From the NCBI GenBank assembly GCA_963797265.1, contig CAWCOY010000004.1, forward strand, positions 248,001 to 312,000: a DNA stretch of 64,000 nucleotides, in the 5' to 3' direction. Positions 36,163-44,037 of the stretch are shown piece by piece. The translations under genes and the position numbers were made by a program. The stretch comes from DASUPK01 sp963797265 (GTDB lineage: Bacteria; Actinomycetota; Thermoleophilia; Solirubrobacterales; 70-9). Position 1 is the stretch's first letter. The number at the start of each line of letters is the position of its first letter. The notes beneath the pieces are model-generated. The model searched no databases and was not told where the DNA came from. It worked only from the letters and a program-made list of their open reading frames with translations.

Positions 36163-36456
36163 ATGGCCGAGAGCGTCGAAGTCGGGCGGCGAGTGCGCCT
36201 GCCGAGCGGGGCAGAGCGGCCCATCCAGGTCTTCATCAACGGCCGGCAGCAGACGGAGGGCTCCGACTACACCATCCACGGGCGGGAGATTGTCTTCTCC
36301 CGGCCCCTGGTCAAGGAGAAGCTGAGCGGCGGGCGCTGGCTCGCGATGACGCTGGGCCTGTTCGGCAGCTACGGCAAGAACGAGTCCGTCGACATCCACT
36401 TCCGGCGCGGAGGCAAGATCCAGGTGATCTCCGACGCGAAGATCGTGGAGGACTGA
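36163..36456 (+). CDS. Small hypothetical protein
   Basis: A 97-residue protein (MAESVEVGRRVRLPSG at the start) mostly of beta strands, with one Leu/Gly stretch (WLAMTLGLFGSYG) and a basic end. No family recognised. A -10 TAATCT (36149-36154) ends eight bases before the ATG. The stop overlaps the start of the LLM gene (TGATG), so the two are co-translated and may be functionally linked. Confidence 0.65.
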   Translation: MAESVEVGRRVRLPSGAERPIQVFINGRQQTEGSDYTIHGREIVFSRPLVKEKLSGGRWLAMTLGLFGSYGKNESVDIHFRRGGKIQVISDAKIVED

Positions 36457-37391
36457 TGCGCGTCTGCCTGATGATCGAGGGACAGGAGTCGGTCTCGTGG
36501 GAGGAATGGCGCGCCCTCGCCAAGGCCTGCGAGGAGAGCCCGATCGAGGCGCTCTTTCGCTCCGACCACTACCTCTCGGTGATGGGCAAGACCGATCGCG
36601 GCTCGCTCGACGCCTGGGCGACGATCGCTGGGCTCGCGGCGATCACCTCCGACCTGCGCCTCGGCACGCTCGTCTCGCCCGCCACCTTCAGGCACCCCTC
36701 CGTGCTCGCCAAGAACGTCGTCACCGCCGACCACATCTCGGGCGGCGGGCGGATCGAGCTCGGCATGGGCACCGGCTGGCTCGAGGCCGAGCACATCGCC
36801 TACGGCTTCCGCTTCCCACCGGTGGGAGAGCGCTTCGAGCTGCTCGAAGAGCAGATCGAGATCGTGAAGCGCGAGTGGGACGAGGGCCCGCTCGACTTCG
36901 AGGGCAAGCACTATGAGCTCAGCGGCGATGCCCTCTTCAAGCCGCTCTCACCGCCCAACCTGATCGTGGGCGGCGCCGCCAAGCCCCGCAGTCTGCGATT
37001 GGCCGCCCGCTGGGCCGACGAGTACAACCTGGTGATGATGACCGCGGAGGAATGCGCCAAGGCGGTCCCGGCGGTCAGGCGGGCGTGGGAAGAGGCGGGT
37101 CGGCCCGAGCCGGTGATCTCGCTGATGACGAGCTGCATCGTCGGCTCGGACGAGGTCGATCTGCTCGAGCGCGCGCACGCTGTTGCCGAGGTACGCGGGG
37201 ACGACGCGACCGACCCCGAGGCCTATCTCCAGGCCGAACGACCTAACTCCCTGGTCGGCACGGTCGCCCAGATCAGGGAGAGGCTCACCGAGCTGGGGGA
37301 GATCGGCGTACAGCGGGTCATGCTCCAGTACCTGACGCACCGCGACCTCGACGCCGTCGACTACATCGCCGAGCTCGCCGAGCCCGGCTAG
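36456..37391 (+). CDS. LLM-class F420-dependent oxidoreductase
   Basis: A 311-residue luciferase-like TIM-barrel flavin/F420 oxidoreductase. RSDHYLSVMG, LGTLVSPATFRHP, GRIELGMGTGWLEAEHIAYG and LIVGGAAKPRSLRLAARWADEYN are the classic LLM segments; the non-prolyl cis bulge and the lack of a monooxygenase-type insertion fit F420-dependent reductases of the TIGR03560 sort. Substrate unknown. Its stop shares CTAG with the convergent TetR gene. Confidence 0.85.
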   Translation: MRVCLMIEGQESVSWEEWRALAKACEESPIEALFRSDHYLSVMGKTDRGSLDAWATIAGLAAITSDLRLGTLVSPATFRHPSVLAKNVVTADHISGGGRIELGMGTGWLEAEHIAYGFRFPPVGERFELLEEQIEIVKREWDEGPLDFEGKHYELSGDALFKPLSPPNLIVGGAAKPRSLRLAARWADEYNLVMMTAEECAKAVPAVRRAWEEAGRPEPVISLMTSCIVGSDEVDLLERAHAVAEVRGDDATDPEAYLQAERPNSLVGTVAQIRERLTELGEIGVQRVMLQYLTHRDLDAVDYIAELAEPG

Positions 37392-38080
37392 CGCCCAGGT
37401 CGCTCGCCGAACACGTCCGTTATCCAGATCCTCAGCTCGTCGCCGAGCGCTGTGAGATCGGGATTCGCCGACGTATCGAGGGCGTCGGAGGCAAGCTGCC
37501 GCGCGGCATAGACCACGCCGATGTACGCGGTCCACGGCTGAGAGGGCTGGCCGTCGTCGGAAGCGCGCGCATCCTCCTCGCGAATGAACTTGGCGAACAG
37601 CGTCAGGGAGTCCCGCCGACGGGCGCGGGCTGAGGCCCCGAGCGCGTCGATCTCGACCTGGTACGCACGCGCCACCACGAGATCCTCCTGCAACGTCGCG
37701 AGGTAGGCGTCGAGCAGGGCGGCCGTGTAGCCGAGACGGTCGTCAGGCGTGACCTCGACCGCAACCATCTTCTGCAGAAGCACGGTGATGAAGCGGTCGT
37801 ATCCGGCGAAGACGCAGGCGTCCTTGCCCTCGAAGCACTGGTAGAAGGCCTGCAGGGACACGCCAGCGCGGCTCGCGATGTCTCCTATCCCGAAGCCGCG
37901 ATAGCCGCGCGCGGCGAGCAGCTCCGTGGTCGCCGCGAGCAGCCGTTCGGTCTGAGCCTCGTGGACCTGTTCCCGGCTCAACCTGTGGCGGCCGCGCGGC
38001 AACGACTCCGGAAGCGTGAAGAAGACGCCGTCGGCGACCGGCTTGACGCGGGCCTTCCTCGTTTCGGTCTTGGTGGCCAC
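37388..38080 (-). CDS. TetR-family transcriptional regulator
   Basis: A 230-residue repressor. The HTH lies at about residues 45-85 (LLAARGYRGFGIGDIASRAGVSLQAFYQCFEGKD), followed by a helical ligand domain. It is the last gene of a leftward operon after a secreted hydrolase and a secreted peptidase (gap of eight bases), so it probably controls that operon. GTG start; no palindrome was found close to its own gene. Confidence 0.85.
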   Translation of the reverse strand: MATKTETRKARVKPVADGVFFTLPESLPRGRHRLSREQVHEAQTERLLAATTELLAARGYRGFGIGDIASRAGVSLQAFYQCFEGKDACVFAGYDRFITVLLQKMVAVEVTPDDRLGYTAALLDAYLATLQEDLVVARAYQVEIDALGASARARRRDSLTLFAKFIREEDARASDDGQPSQPWTAYIGVVYAARQLASDALDTSANPDLTALGDELRIWITDVFGERPGR

Positions 38081-38088
38081 GGTCGGAC

Positions 38089-39153
38089 CTAGGGCGCAAT
38101 CGGCGCGGCGTTCTGGATCTTCAGGGGAGTGACCGCGGTCCCGTCGCTCCACCTGCCGAGGGAGCGATGCTCCGGCGTGTTGCCCAGCGCGTAGCGGCAG
38201 TTCTTGTCCGAGTAGGCGCAGCTGCGCAGCGCGTCCCAGACCTTCCAGCAGAAGTTCCAGTCGTACGCGTTGGCCGGGCCGCCAAAGCCGGTGCCGCCCC
38301 CTGAACACACGCCGTGCGCCGAGGAGAGCACCGGCTCGCCCTGCGAGTCGGTGTGAATGAGCACCAGATCCTTGTTCCGGTTCGGGATCTGGGCGATCTT
38401 CGGGAGGACGGCGTTGCAGCTGGAATTCGCCTTGCCCGGCTCCGAGATGACCCCGTCGGCGCCGGAGTGACACTCGAACCTGGTCTTGCGAGGGATGCCG
38501 GCCAAGCTGTCATCCAACGCAGGCTCGCCGAAGCCGGCCAGCGCGCCGTCGTGGGGATCGTCGAGGAAGATCGCTCTCGGCCTCGGCAGGCCGAGCGACC
38601 GGAATCGGTTGGCCATGTTGGCGGTGACGATCCCGCCGAACGAGAAGCCGAAGTAGCTGGTCTTGCGCAGCAGCGGGTGGACCCGCGTACGGCTCGACTG
38701 CAGATAGGAGAGGGCACCGCGAATTCCGTTGACGGCGGAGTTGATGCAGGGCTCGATGTTGAAGGGACCGGGGCACGGATCCGCGATGCCCGTCTGCCAT
38801 CTGGGATAGAGCACAACGCTGCCCCGCCGCACCGTGTGGCTGATGAAGCCGTACATCTGGTCGTAGCCCGCGAACTCGCCGTAGCCATGCATGACGATCG
38901 CGAGCGGCGCCTTCCGCGGCCGCGGCCTGGTCGGCTCGAATGCGTACCAGGCGTCATTGCCGCTGCCACCGGCGGTCACGCGGAAGTCCCGGTAGGGATG
39001 GGCTCGTCCGCCCGGGCCGGACTTCGGTTGAGGGGGCTGTGTGACGGCGGCGGGGCCGGCGGAATGGGCAGGGGGTGTCGCGGCGAAGCCCACTGCGGTC
39101 AAGGTCAGGGCCAGCGCAATCGCCGCAGCTGGGACCGGCCGACCCGTCGCCAT
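38089..39153 (-). CDS. Secreted alpha/beta-hydrolase (lipase/cutinase-like)
   Basis: A 354-residue exported hydrolase. A signal peptide (about 1-31) precedes the fold: oxyanion HGYGEFAG, nucleophile elbow GFSFGG, acid and the C-terminal HTDSQGEP region; six or more cysteines suggest disulfides. It resembles the actinobacterial PAF-acetylhydrolase/cutinase-type esterases. It is two bases after the peptidase gene, with TetR following, as one operon. Confidence 0.75.
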   Translation of the reverse strand: MATGRPVPAAAIALALTLTAVGFAATPPAHSAGPAAVTQPPQPKSGPGGRAHPYRDFRVTAGGSGNDAWYAFEPTRPRPRKAPLAIVMHGYGEFAGYDQMYGFISHTVRRGSVVLYPRWQTGIADPCPGPFNIEPCINSAVNGIRGALSYLQSSRTRVHPLLRKTSYFGFSFGGIVTANMANRFRSLGLPRPRAIFLDDPHDGALAGFGEPALDDSLAGIPRKTRFECHSGADGVISEPGKANSSCNAVLPKIAQIPNRNKDLVLIHTDSQGEPVLSSAHGVCSGGGTGFGGPANAYDWNFCWKVWDALRSCAYSDKNCRYALGNTPEHRSLGRWSDGTAVTPLKIQNAAPIAP

Positions 39154-39155
39154 CG

Positions 39156-40778
39156 CTACTGCGGGGGGAGCTGGGTCGAGCAGGTGGGCGTGCCGGAGGC
39201 CCGCTGAGCGCGGAAGTTGGGATAGTCGCCCGCGATCTCGGGGCTGGGCAGCCCCTGGAGGGCGAGGATCGCGTCACCGGCCGCGAGCAGCTGGCCGCGC
39301 ATCCGATTGAAGTCCACGGCCTTCGGGCCGAACGAGGGCGCCCACAGCGACCAGGGACCCGAGATCATCGCCAGCGTCGGGATCAGATGCGTCTGGAACG
39401 CGGTTCCGATCCCGCCCATCGAGCAGATCGGTGGCGCCTGGCCCGCCACGGGAACCCCGAGACCGCGGAGCACCGCGGTGTGGTCGAGGTTGCGCGCCTT
39501 CGTGGCGTTGACGGCGGCTTGGTGCAGAGCCTCGCTGTCGCCGGCGCCGAAGAGATAGGCCTCACCCTGCCCAGTGAAGACGAGGTGCTGGCCGGACCCG
39601 TCGGCGTCCGGCACGGGAAGGATCTCGCGCGTGCCCATGTGCTCGAGCGCGAAGGCGAAGGCGACCGTTCCCTGGTCGTACTGGGGATCAAGCGTGCGGG
39701 CATACAGCTCCGTGCCGTCGCGGGCGAATCCCAGGTGGCCGCTTCCGAACTCGAACTGGAAGGTCCGTGGACGGCATTGCTTCGGAAGCGCGGCGAGGTA
39801 TCGGGCCATCGCTAGCACGCCCGCCACACCGTTCTCCTGGACCCAGTTGACGCCGTCGGTGTGCGTCGAGAGGACGATGCGCTGCGGACTCTGCCCCCGG
39901 AGCGTCGCGATCACGTTGCGGGTCTTCGCCCGCTTCGAGGCAGCGTGCACCACCACCCGCGCTGAGCGACCGGCTGCGGCAAGCGCCTTCAGCTGCGCCC
40001 CCTGGTCGGCGCCCACGAACACGCCGGGGAGCTTGTAGTGGGTCCCGTCGTGGGGGTCCCAGTAGCCGCGGACCTGCTCGCGAGGCACGTCGAAGGCGAA
40101 GATCAAACCGGCTGCCCCGGCTGTGCCCGCCGCGAACATGTCCTGGTTCAGCGGAGCGAGGTACGGCCGCGCGTAGTCACCCGTTTGCGACGCGAGGTCC
40201 GGCGTGATGTAGAGGGAGAGGAACTGGATGCCGGCGGATGGGATGGACGCCTGCGGGAAGTCCCGGACCACCACCCGCCCGGCGGAGTTCGCGGCGGTGA
40301 TGGGCTCGTCGGGCGGCAGGTAGACCAGAGGGCCCCCGGACCCGCGGTTGTTGGTCGGCCGCGAGTAGGGGACCGCCCCCGCCACGGGGATCTTGGAACC
40401 CGCGCCGCCCGCGCTCAGCAGCTTGAGCTCGCCCGCGCGCGCGAGGTCTCGCCCGGGGCCGTTCTTCACCCGAGTCGTGGGCTGCCAGCCGCGGACGAAG
40501 TAGGGGTCCGAGCGGACCCTCATGCCGCGGATTCGCTTGAGCCGGCTCTCGAGCCAGCCGAGCTCCTGGTTGTGAGACCTGCTCCCCGCGTTTCTGAGCT
40601 GCCCGAAACCGACGACCTTGCCCATCGTCGCCCGCAATTGCGCCGCGCTCGCGAAGGCCCGGCTGCCGACCGTGGTGGGGCAGGTCGCGGCGGCCGCCGA
40701 CTGCGCAGCGACCGCGATCAGTACCAGCACGACGGCAACGGCCCCCGCACTTATCGCCACAGACCTCCTCACGCCCAT
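39156..40778 (-). CDS. Secreted M28-like peptidase with PA domain
   Basis: A 540-residue exported protein. After a signal peptide (about 1-31), a PA-type insert (about 150-250) precedes the M28 zinc-peptidase core, with first zinc ligands in LSTHTDGVNW (His and Asp), Glu in the QFEFGSGH stretch and a later ALEHMG segment. M28 members are aminopeptidases; one or two zinc ligands are not obvious by eye, so activity is uncertain. The ATG is eight bases after a -10 TACTGT (40787-40792, minus strand). First gene of the operon with the lipase and TetR. Confidence 0.7.
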   Translation of the reverse strand: MGVRRSVAISAGAVAVVLVLIAVAAQSAAAATCPTTVGSRAFASAAQLRATMGKVVGFGQLRNAGSRSHNQELGWLESRLKRIRGMRVRSDPYFVRGWQPTTRVKNGPGRDLARAGELKLLSAGGAGSKIPVAGAVPYSRPTNNRGSGGPLVYLPPDEPITAANSAGRVVVRDFPQASIPSAGIQFLSLYITPDLASQTGDYARPYLAPLNQDMFAAGTAGAAGLIFAFDVPREQVRGYWDPHDGTHYKLPGVFVGADQGAQLKALAAAGRSARVVVHAASKRAKTRNVIATLRGQSPQRIVLSTHTDGVNWVQENGVAGVLAMARYLAALPKQCRPRTFQFEFGSGHLGFARDGTELYARTLDPQYDQGTVAFAFALEHMGTREILPVPDADGSGQHLVFTGQGEAYLFGAGDSEALHQAAVNATKARNLDHTAVLRGLGVPVAGQAPPICSMGGIGTAFQTHLIPTLAMISGPWSLWAPSFGPKAVDFNRMRGQLLAAGDAILALQGLPSPEIAGDYPNFRAQRASGTPTCSTQLPPQ

Positions 40779-40786
40779 TGGCGTAA

Positions 40787-40792
40787 ACAGTA
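40787..40792 (-). promoter_or_regulatory. -10 element (TACTGT) of the peptidase-hydrolase-TetR operon
   Basis: TACTGT ends eight bases before ATG 40778 in an AT-rich pocket between the peptidase start and the stop of the acyl-CoA dehydrogenase gene; no ribosome site is present. Confidence 0.4.
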
Positions 40793-40798
40793 TTACTT

Positions 40799-41833
40799 CT
40801 AGGCGGGAATCGGCGTGCCCGACCCGAGGCCGGAGAGGCCGGCGACGCGCTCGCGGTGATCGCGCGGGCTGCCGAGCATGCGGCCGGCGACCCGGCCGCG
40901 CTTGAGCCAGAACTGGAGGTCGTGCTCCCAGGTGAAGCCGATGCCGCCGAGGACCTGCAGCGCCGAGGCGGGGACCTCCCAGCCGGCGTCCGCCGCGCGG
41001 GCGCCGGCCATCGCGGCCGCCATCGGCAGCGACTCGGGCTCGGCGTCGGCGGTCCAGGACGCGTAGTAGGTCAGGGAGCGGGCCTCTTCGGTGGCGAGGA
41101 GCATCGCCGCGAGGCGATGGCTCACCGCCTGGTAAGCGCCGATCGCCCGCCCGAACTGCTGGCGCTCACGGGCGTACTCGGTGGCCATCTCGAGCGTCCG
41201 CTGCGCGATGCCGGTCAGTTCCGCCGCGATCGCGACGGCGAGGCGGTCGCGGCCGGCGTCGACGTCGCCCGGCAGGGGATCGCCAGTCGGCTCGGAGACC
41301 AGGCCGTACGAGCGGGTGGCGTCGATCGCCTCGAAGGCCTCGAACTCAATCTCCGAGGCAGGCGCGAGGAAGGCGCCGCCGTTGTGGAAGGTGACCACGA
41401 CGTCCGCCGTCGGCAGGTCGCAGAAGAGGGTGCTCTCGGCGTCGCCGTTCGCTCGGTGATCGAAGCCGCCGAAGGCTCCGGTCACCTCCCCTGACGCGAG
41501 CTTCGGCAGCCACTCGGCGCGCTGCTCGTCCGACCCGGCGGCAGAGATGATGAGCGCCGCGCCCGCCGTGCCGAGCAGCGGGGTGGGCGCGCAGGCGATA
41601 CCGGCCTCCTCGAGCAGGACAGCGAGCTCGACCATGCCGAGGCCCTGTCCCCCATCCTCCTCGGCAATCGCGATCCCCGGCCAGCCGAGCTCGGAGATCT
41701 CCTTCCAGAGAGCGTCGTCGTAGGAGCGAGCCTCGGCGAGCTCCCGCACCTTCTCCGGCTTGAAGCGGGATGCGAGGAACTCGTGAGCCGTGCGCTTGAT
41801 CTCCTGCTGCTCGTCGTTCAGGTCGAAGTTCAT
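40799..41833 (-). CDS. Acyl-CoA dehydrogenase, small partner subunit
   Basis: A 344-residue acyl-CoA dehydrogenase, shorter than the usual 380. The C-terminal ALQVLGGIGFTWEHDLQFWLKRG is typical of one partner of the heterotetrameric (alpha2beta2) dehydrogenases of actinobacterial sterol side-chain degradation (FadE28-FadE29/ChsE type). Its N-terminal substrate loop is degenerate. It starts three bases after the stop of the larger partner, so the two form a coupled pair. Confidence 0.8.
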   Translation of the reverse strand: MNFDLNDEQQEIKRTAHEFLASRFKPEKVRELAEARSYDDALWKEISELGWPGIAIAEEDGGQGLGMVELAVLLEEAGIACAPTPLLGTAGAALIISAAGSDEQRAEWLPKLASGEVTGAFGGFDHRANGDAESTLFCDLPTADVVVTFHNGGAFLAPASEIEFEAFEAIDATRSYGLVSEPTGDPLPGDVDAGRDRLAVAIAAELTGIAQRTLEMATEYARERQQFGRAIGAYQAVSHRLAAMLLATEEARSLTYYASWTADAEPESLPMAAAMAGARAADAGWEVPASALQVLGGIGFTWEHDLQFWLKRGRVAGRMLGSPRDHRERVAGLSGLGSGTPIPA

Positions 41834-41836
41834 CCG

Positions 41837-42976
41837 TTACCTCAGTCGTGGCAGGCCGAGCACACGCTCAGCGATGATGTTCTTGAGGACCTCGGTGGTG
41901 CCGCCCTCGATCGAGTTGGCACGCGAGCGCAGGAAGCGATAGCTCCAGTCGGTGCCGACGCGCATTCCCTCCGGGCCAAGAAGGTCGTTGCCGAGCTCGG
42001 TGAGGGCCTGGTTGTAGTCGGCCCACTCCCACTTGCTGAGCGACCCCTCGGGACCGGGAATGCCGGTCTTCATCGTCTGGGTGAGGGCGCGCAGCGCGCC
42101 GAGGCGCATCGCCTCGATGCCGATCTGGAGCCCCGCGATCTTCTGGCGGACGATGGGGTCGTCGTCCAGTCCCCGCTCGCGCACGATCGCGATCAGGTCC
42201 TCCATGGTCCGCTTCAGCCCCAGCACCGCCGCAGCCCCGAGGCCGGCGCGCTCGAACATCAGCGTCGTGATCGCGACCTGCCAGCCGCCGCCAACCTCGC
42301 CGACGACGTTCTCGTCGGAGATCTCGGCCTCCTCGAGGAAGATCTCGTTGAACTCGGACTCGCCGGTGATCTGGCGCAGCGGCCGGACCTCGACGCCGGG
42401 CTGGTCCATGTCGAGCAGGAAGTAGGTGATCCCCTTGTGCTTCGGGGCGTCCTGGTCGGAGCGGGCGAGGAGCATGCACCACTTTGCCTCGTGGGCGTAC
42501 GTAGTCCAGACCTTCTGGCCGCTCACCTTCCAGGTGCCGTTCGTCTTCACGGCGCGCGTCTTGAGCGAGGCGAGATCCGACCCCGACTCGGGCTCTGAGA
42601 AGCCCTGGCACCAGATCTCCTCGCCGGAGAGGATCGGCTCGAGGTAGCGCTCCTTCTGCTCCTGGTTGCCATGCGCGATCACCACGGGTCCACCCATGAC
42701 CAGGCCGAGGACGTTCGCTGGCGCCGGGACCCGCTGCCGGGCGAGCTCCTCGTTGAAGATCGACTGCTCGATCAGGGTCGCGCCCTTGCCCCCGTACTCC
42801 TCGGGCCAGGAGATCCCGGCCCAGCCCCCCTCGTGCATCTTCTTCTGCCAGCCGCGGCGGAACTCGAACTCGGCGGCATCGTCACCCTCGGGCGCCGGCC
42901 CGGGGTGGTTCTCCTCCAGCCAGCTCCGCACCTCGTCCCTGAAGGCGGCCTCCGAGTCGGTGAGGCTCAGGTCCAC
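41837..42976 (-). CDS. Acyl-CoA dehydrogenase, large partner subunit
   Basis: A 379-residue acyl-CoA dehydrogenase: GFSEPESGSDLAS and WTTYAHEAKW bind FAD and substrate, and the end reads IEGGTTEVLKNIIAERVLGLPR. Together with the 344-residue partner it resembles ChsE-type enzymes that dehydrogenate steroid- or bile-acid-CoA side chains; other branched substrates are possible. GTG start, six bases after a -10 TAGGCT (42983-42988), next to a palindromic operator. Confidence 0.85.
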   Translation of the reverse strand: MDLSLTDSEAAFRDEVRSWLEENHPGPAPEGDDAAEFEFRRGWQKKMHEGGWAGISWPEEYGGKGATLIEQSIFNEELARQRVPAPANVLGLVMGGPVVIAHGNQEQKERYLEPILSGEEIWCQGFSEPESGSDLASLKTRAVKTNGTWKVSGQKVWTTYAHEAKWCMLLARSDQDAPKHKGITYFLLDMDQPGVEVRPLRQITGESEFNEIFLEEAEISDENVVGEVGGGWQVAITTLMFERAGLGAAAVLGLKRTMEDLIAIVRERGLDDDPIVRQKIAGLQIGIEAMRLGALRALTQTMKTGIPGPEGSLSKWEWADYNQALTELGNDLLGPEGMRVGTDWSYRFLRSRANSIEGGTTEVLKNIIAERVLGLPRLR

Positions 42977-42982
42977 GGCCGG

Positions 42983-42988
42983 AGCCTA
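42983..42988 (-). promoter_or_regulatory. -10 element (TAGGCT) of the paired acyl-CoA dehydrogenase operon
   Basis: TAGGCT on the minus strand ends six bases before GTG 42976. Its position relative to the palindrome at 42990 places the operator across the -35 region. Confidence 0.45.
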
Positions 42989-42989
42989 T

Positions 42990-43013
42990 CTGACTGGCCG
43001 ACTGGCCAGTCAG
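42990..43013. promoter_or_regulatory. 24-base palindromic operator between divergent genes
   Basis: Perfect ten-base arms CTGACTGGCC (42990-42999) and GGCCAGTCAG (43004-43013) flank GACT; a second, shifted copy of GACTGGCC is nested inside. It fills the 53-base gap between the dehydrogenase pair and the nitronate monooxygenase, the size and form of a TetR-family site controlling both. Confidence 0.7.
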
Positions 43014-43029
43014 CGGGATACTCCCTCCC

Positions 43030-43992
43030 GTGGGCGACCTGATGGAACGGATCGGCCTGGAGGTTCCCGTCGTCCAGGCCGGCATGGGCGGCGGCCTGGC
43101 GGGACACGAGCTCGCCGCTGCCGTCTCCGACGCCGGCGGCCTCGGGACGATCGGCATCCTCGGCCCGGACCGGCTCCGGGAGGAGATCGCCGCCGCTCGG
43201 CGGGTGACGGACCGGCCGATCGCCGTGAACCTGCTCCTCGTCCTCGCCCGGCCCACGCACTTCGAGGCGGCCGAGCGGGCCGACGTCCTGGTCACCTTCT
43301 GGGGCCGGCCGCGCCGGCGCACCTCGCGTATCTGGATCCATCAGGTCGGCTCGGTTGAGGAGGCGCTCGCGGCACGCGCCGCCGGGGCCGATGCCGTGAT
43401 CGCTCAGGGCGTCGAGGCCGGTGGCCACGTTCGCGGCGAAACTTCGGCCGTCGAGCTGCTCGAACGGATCAAAGCCGCCGTCGGCCCGGAATACCCGGCG
43501 CTCTCGGCTGGTGGTGTGGCTGGGTCCGCCGAGGCCCGCGATCGCCTCGATGGCGGAGCCGAGGGGATCGTGGCCGGCACCCGCTTCCTGATGTCGGAGG
43601 AGAGCGGCGCCCACCCCGACTACAAGCAGCGGCTCGTGGGTGCACGGGAGACAGTGGTCACTGAGCTCTTCGGGCTGGGCTGGCCCGCGCCGCACCGGGT
43701 CGTCCCGAACGCCGCCACCGATCGCTGGTTGCGCAGGGACCCGCGCGGGCCCGCCTGGATGAGGGCGATCCACAAGCTGAGCTCGCTCGGCGCCTCCCGG
43801 GTGCCGCTCAGCGTTCAGCTTCGGCTGGCTGCGGCGCAGCGGCCGAGCCGTCCGTTTTTCGGCCCCGCCGCTGCCACCGCGGACGGCCCGTCCAGCCTGG
43901 TCGATGCAGGACCGCTCTACGCCGGTGAGTGCATCGAACGGATCGGCGATGTCCGGCCGGCGGGCGAGCTCGTTCGGGAGCTCGCGCCATAG
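43030..43992 (+). CDS. Nitronate monooxygenase / 2-nitropropane dioxygenase-like
   Basis: A 320-residue FMN-binding TIM barrel. VQAGMGGGLAGHELAAAV, the phosphate-loop region around SAGGVAGSAEARDRLDGGAEGIVAGTRF and the catalytic His in GVEAGGHVRG match nitronate monooxygenases. Reaction: oxidation of alkyl nitronates such as propionate-3-nitronate; many actinobacterial members are instead reductases near fatty-acid genes. GTG start. It is divergent from, and probably co-regulated with, the acyl-CoA dehydrogenase pair. Confidence 0.85.
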   Translation: MGDLMERIGLEVPVVQAGMGGGLAGHELAAAVSDAGGLGTIGILGPDRLREEIAAARRVTDRPIAVNLLLVLARPTHFEAAERADVLVTFWGRPRRRTSRIWIHQVGSVEEALAARAAGADAVIAQGVEAGGHVRGETSAVELLERIKAAVGPEYPALSAGGVAGSAEARDRLDGGAEGIVAGTRFLMSEESGAHPDYKQRLVGARETVVTELFGLGWPAPHRVVPNAATDRWLRRDPRGPAWMRAIHKLSSLGASRVPLSVQLRLAAAQRPSRPFFGPAAATADGPSSLVDAGPLYAGECIERIGDVRPAGELVRELAP

Positions 43993-44037
43993 AGCCCAGC
44001 CGGACCGCCCGCCGCCACGCCGGTGGTCTCCCGGAGC

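Noticed and set aside
40799..42976. Single fragmented acyl-CoA dehydrogenase gene
   Set aside because: Both proteins have complete folds and a three-base gap; the paired arrangement is that of a heteromeric dehydrogenase.
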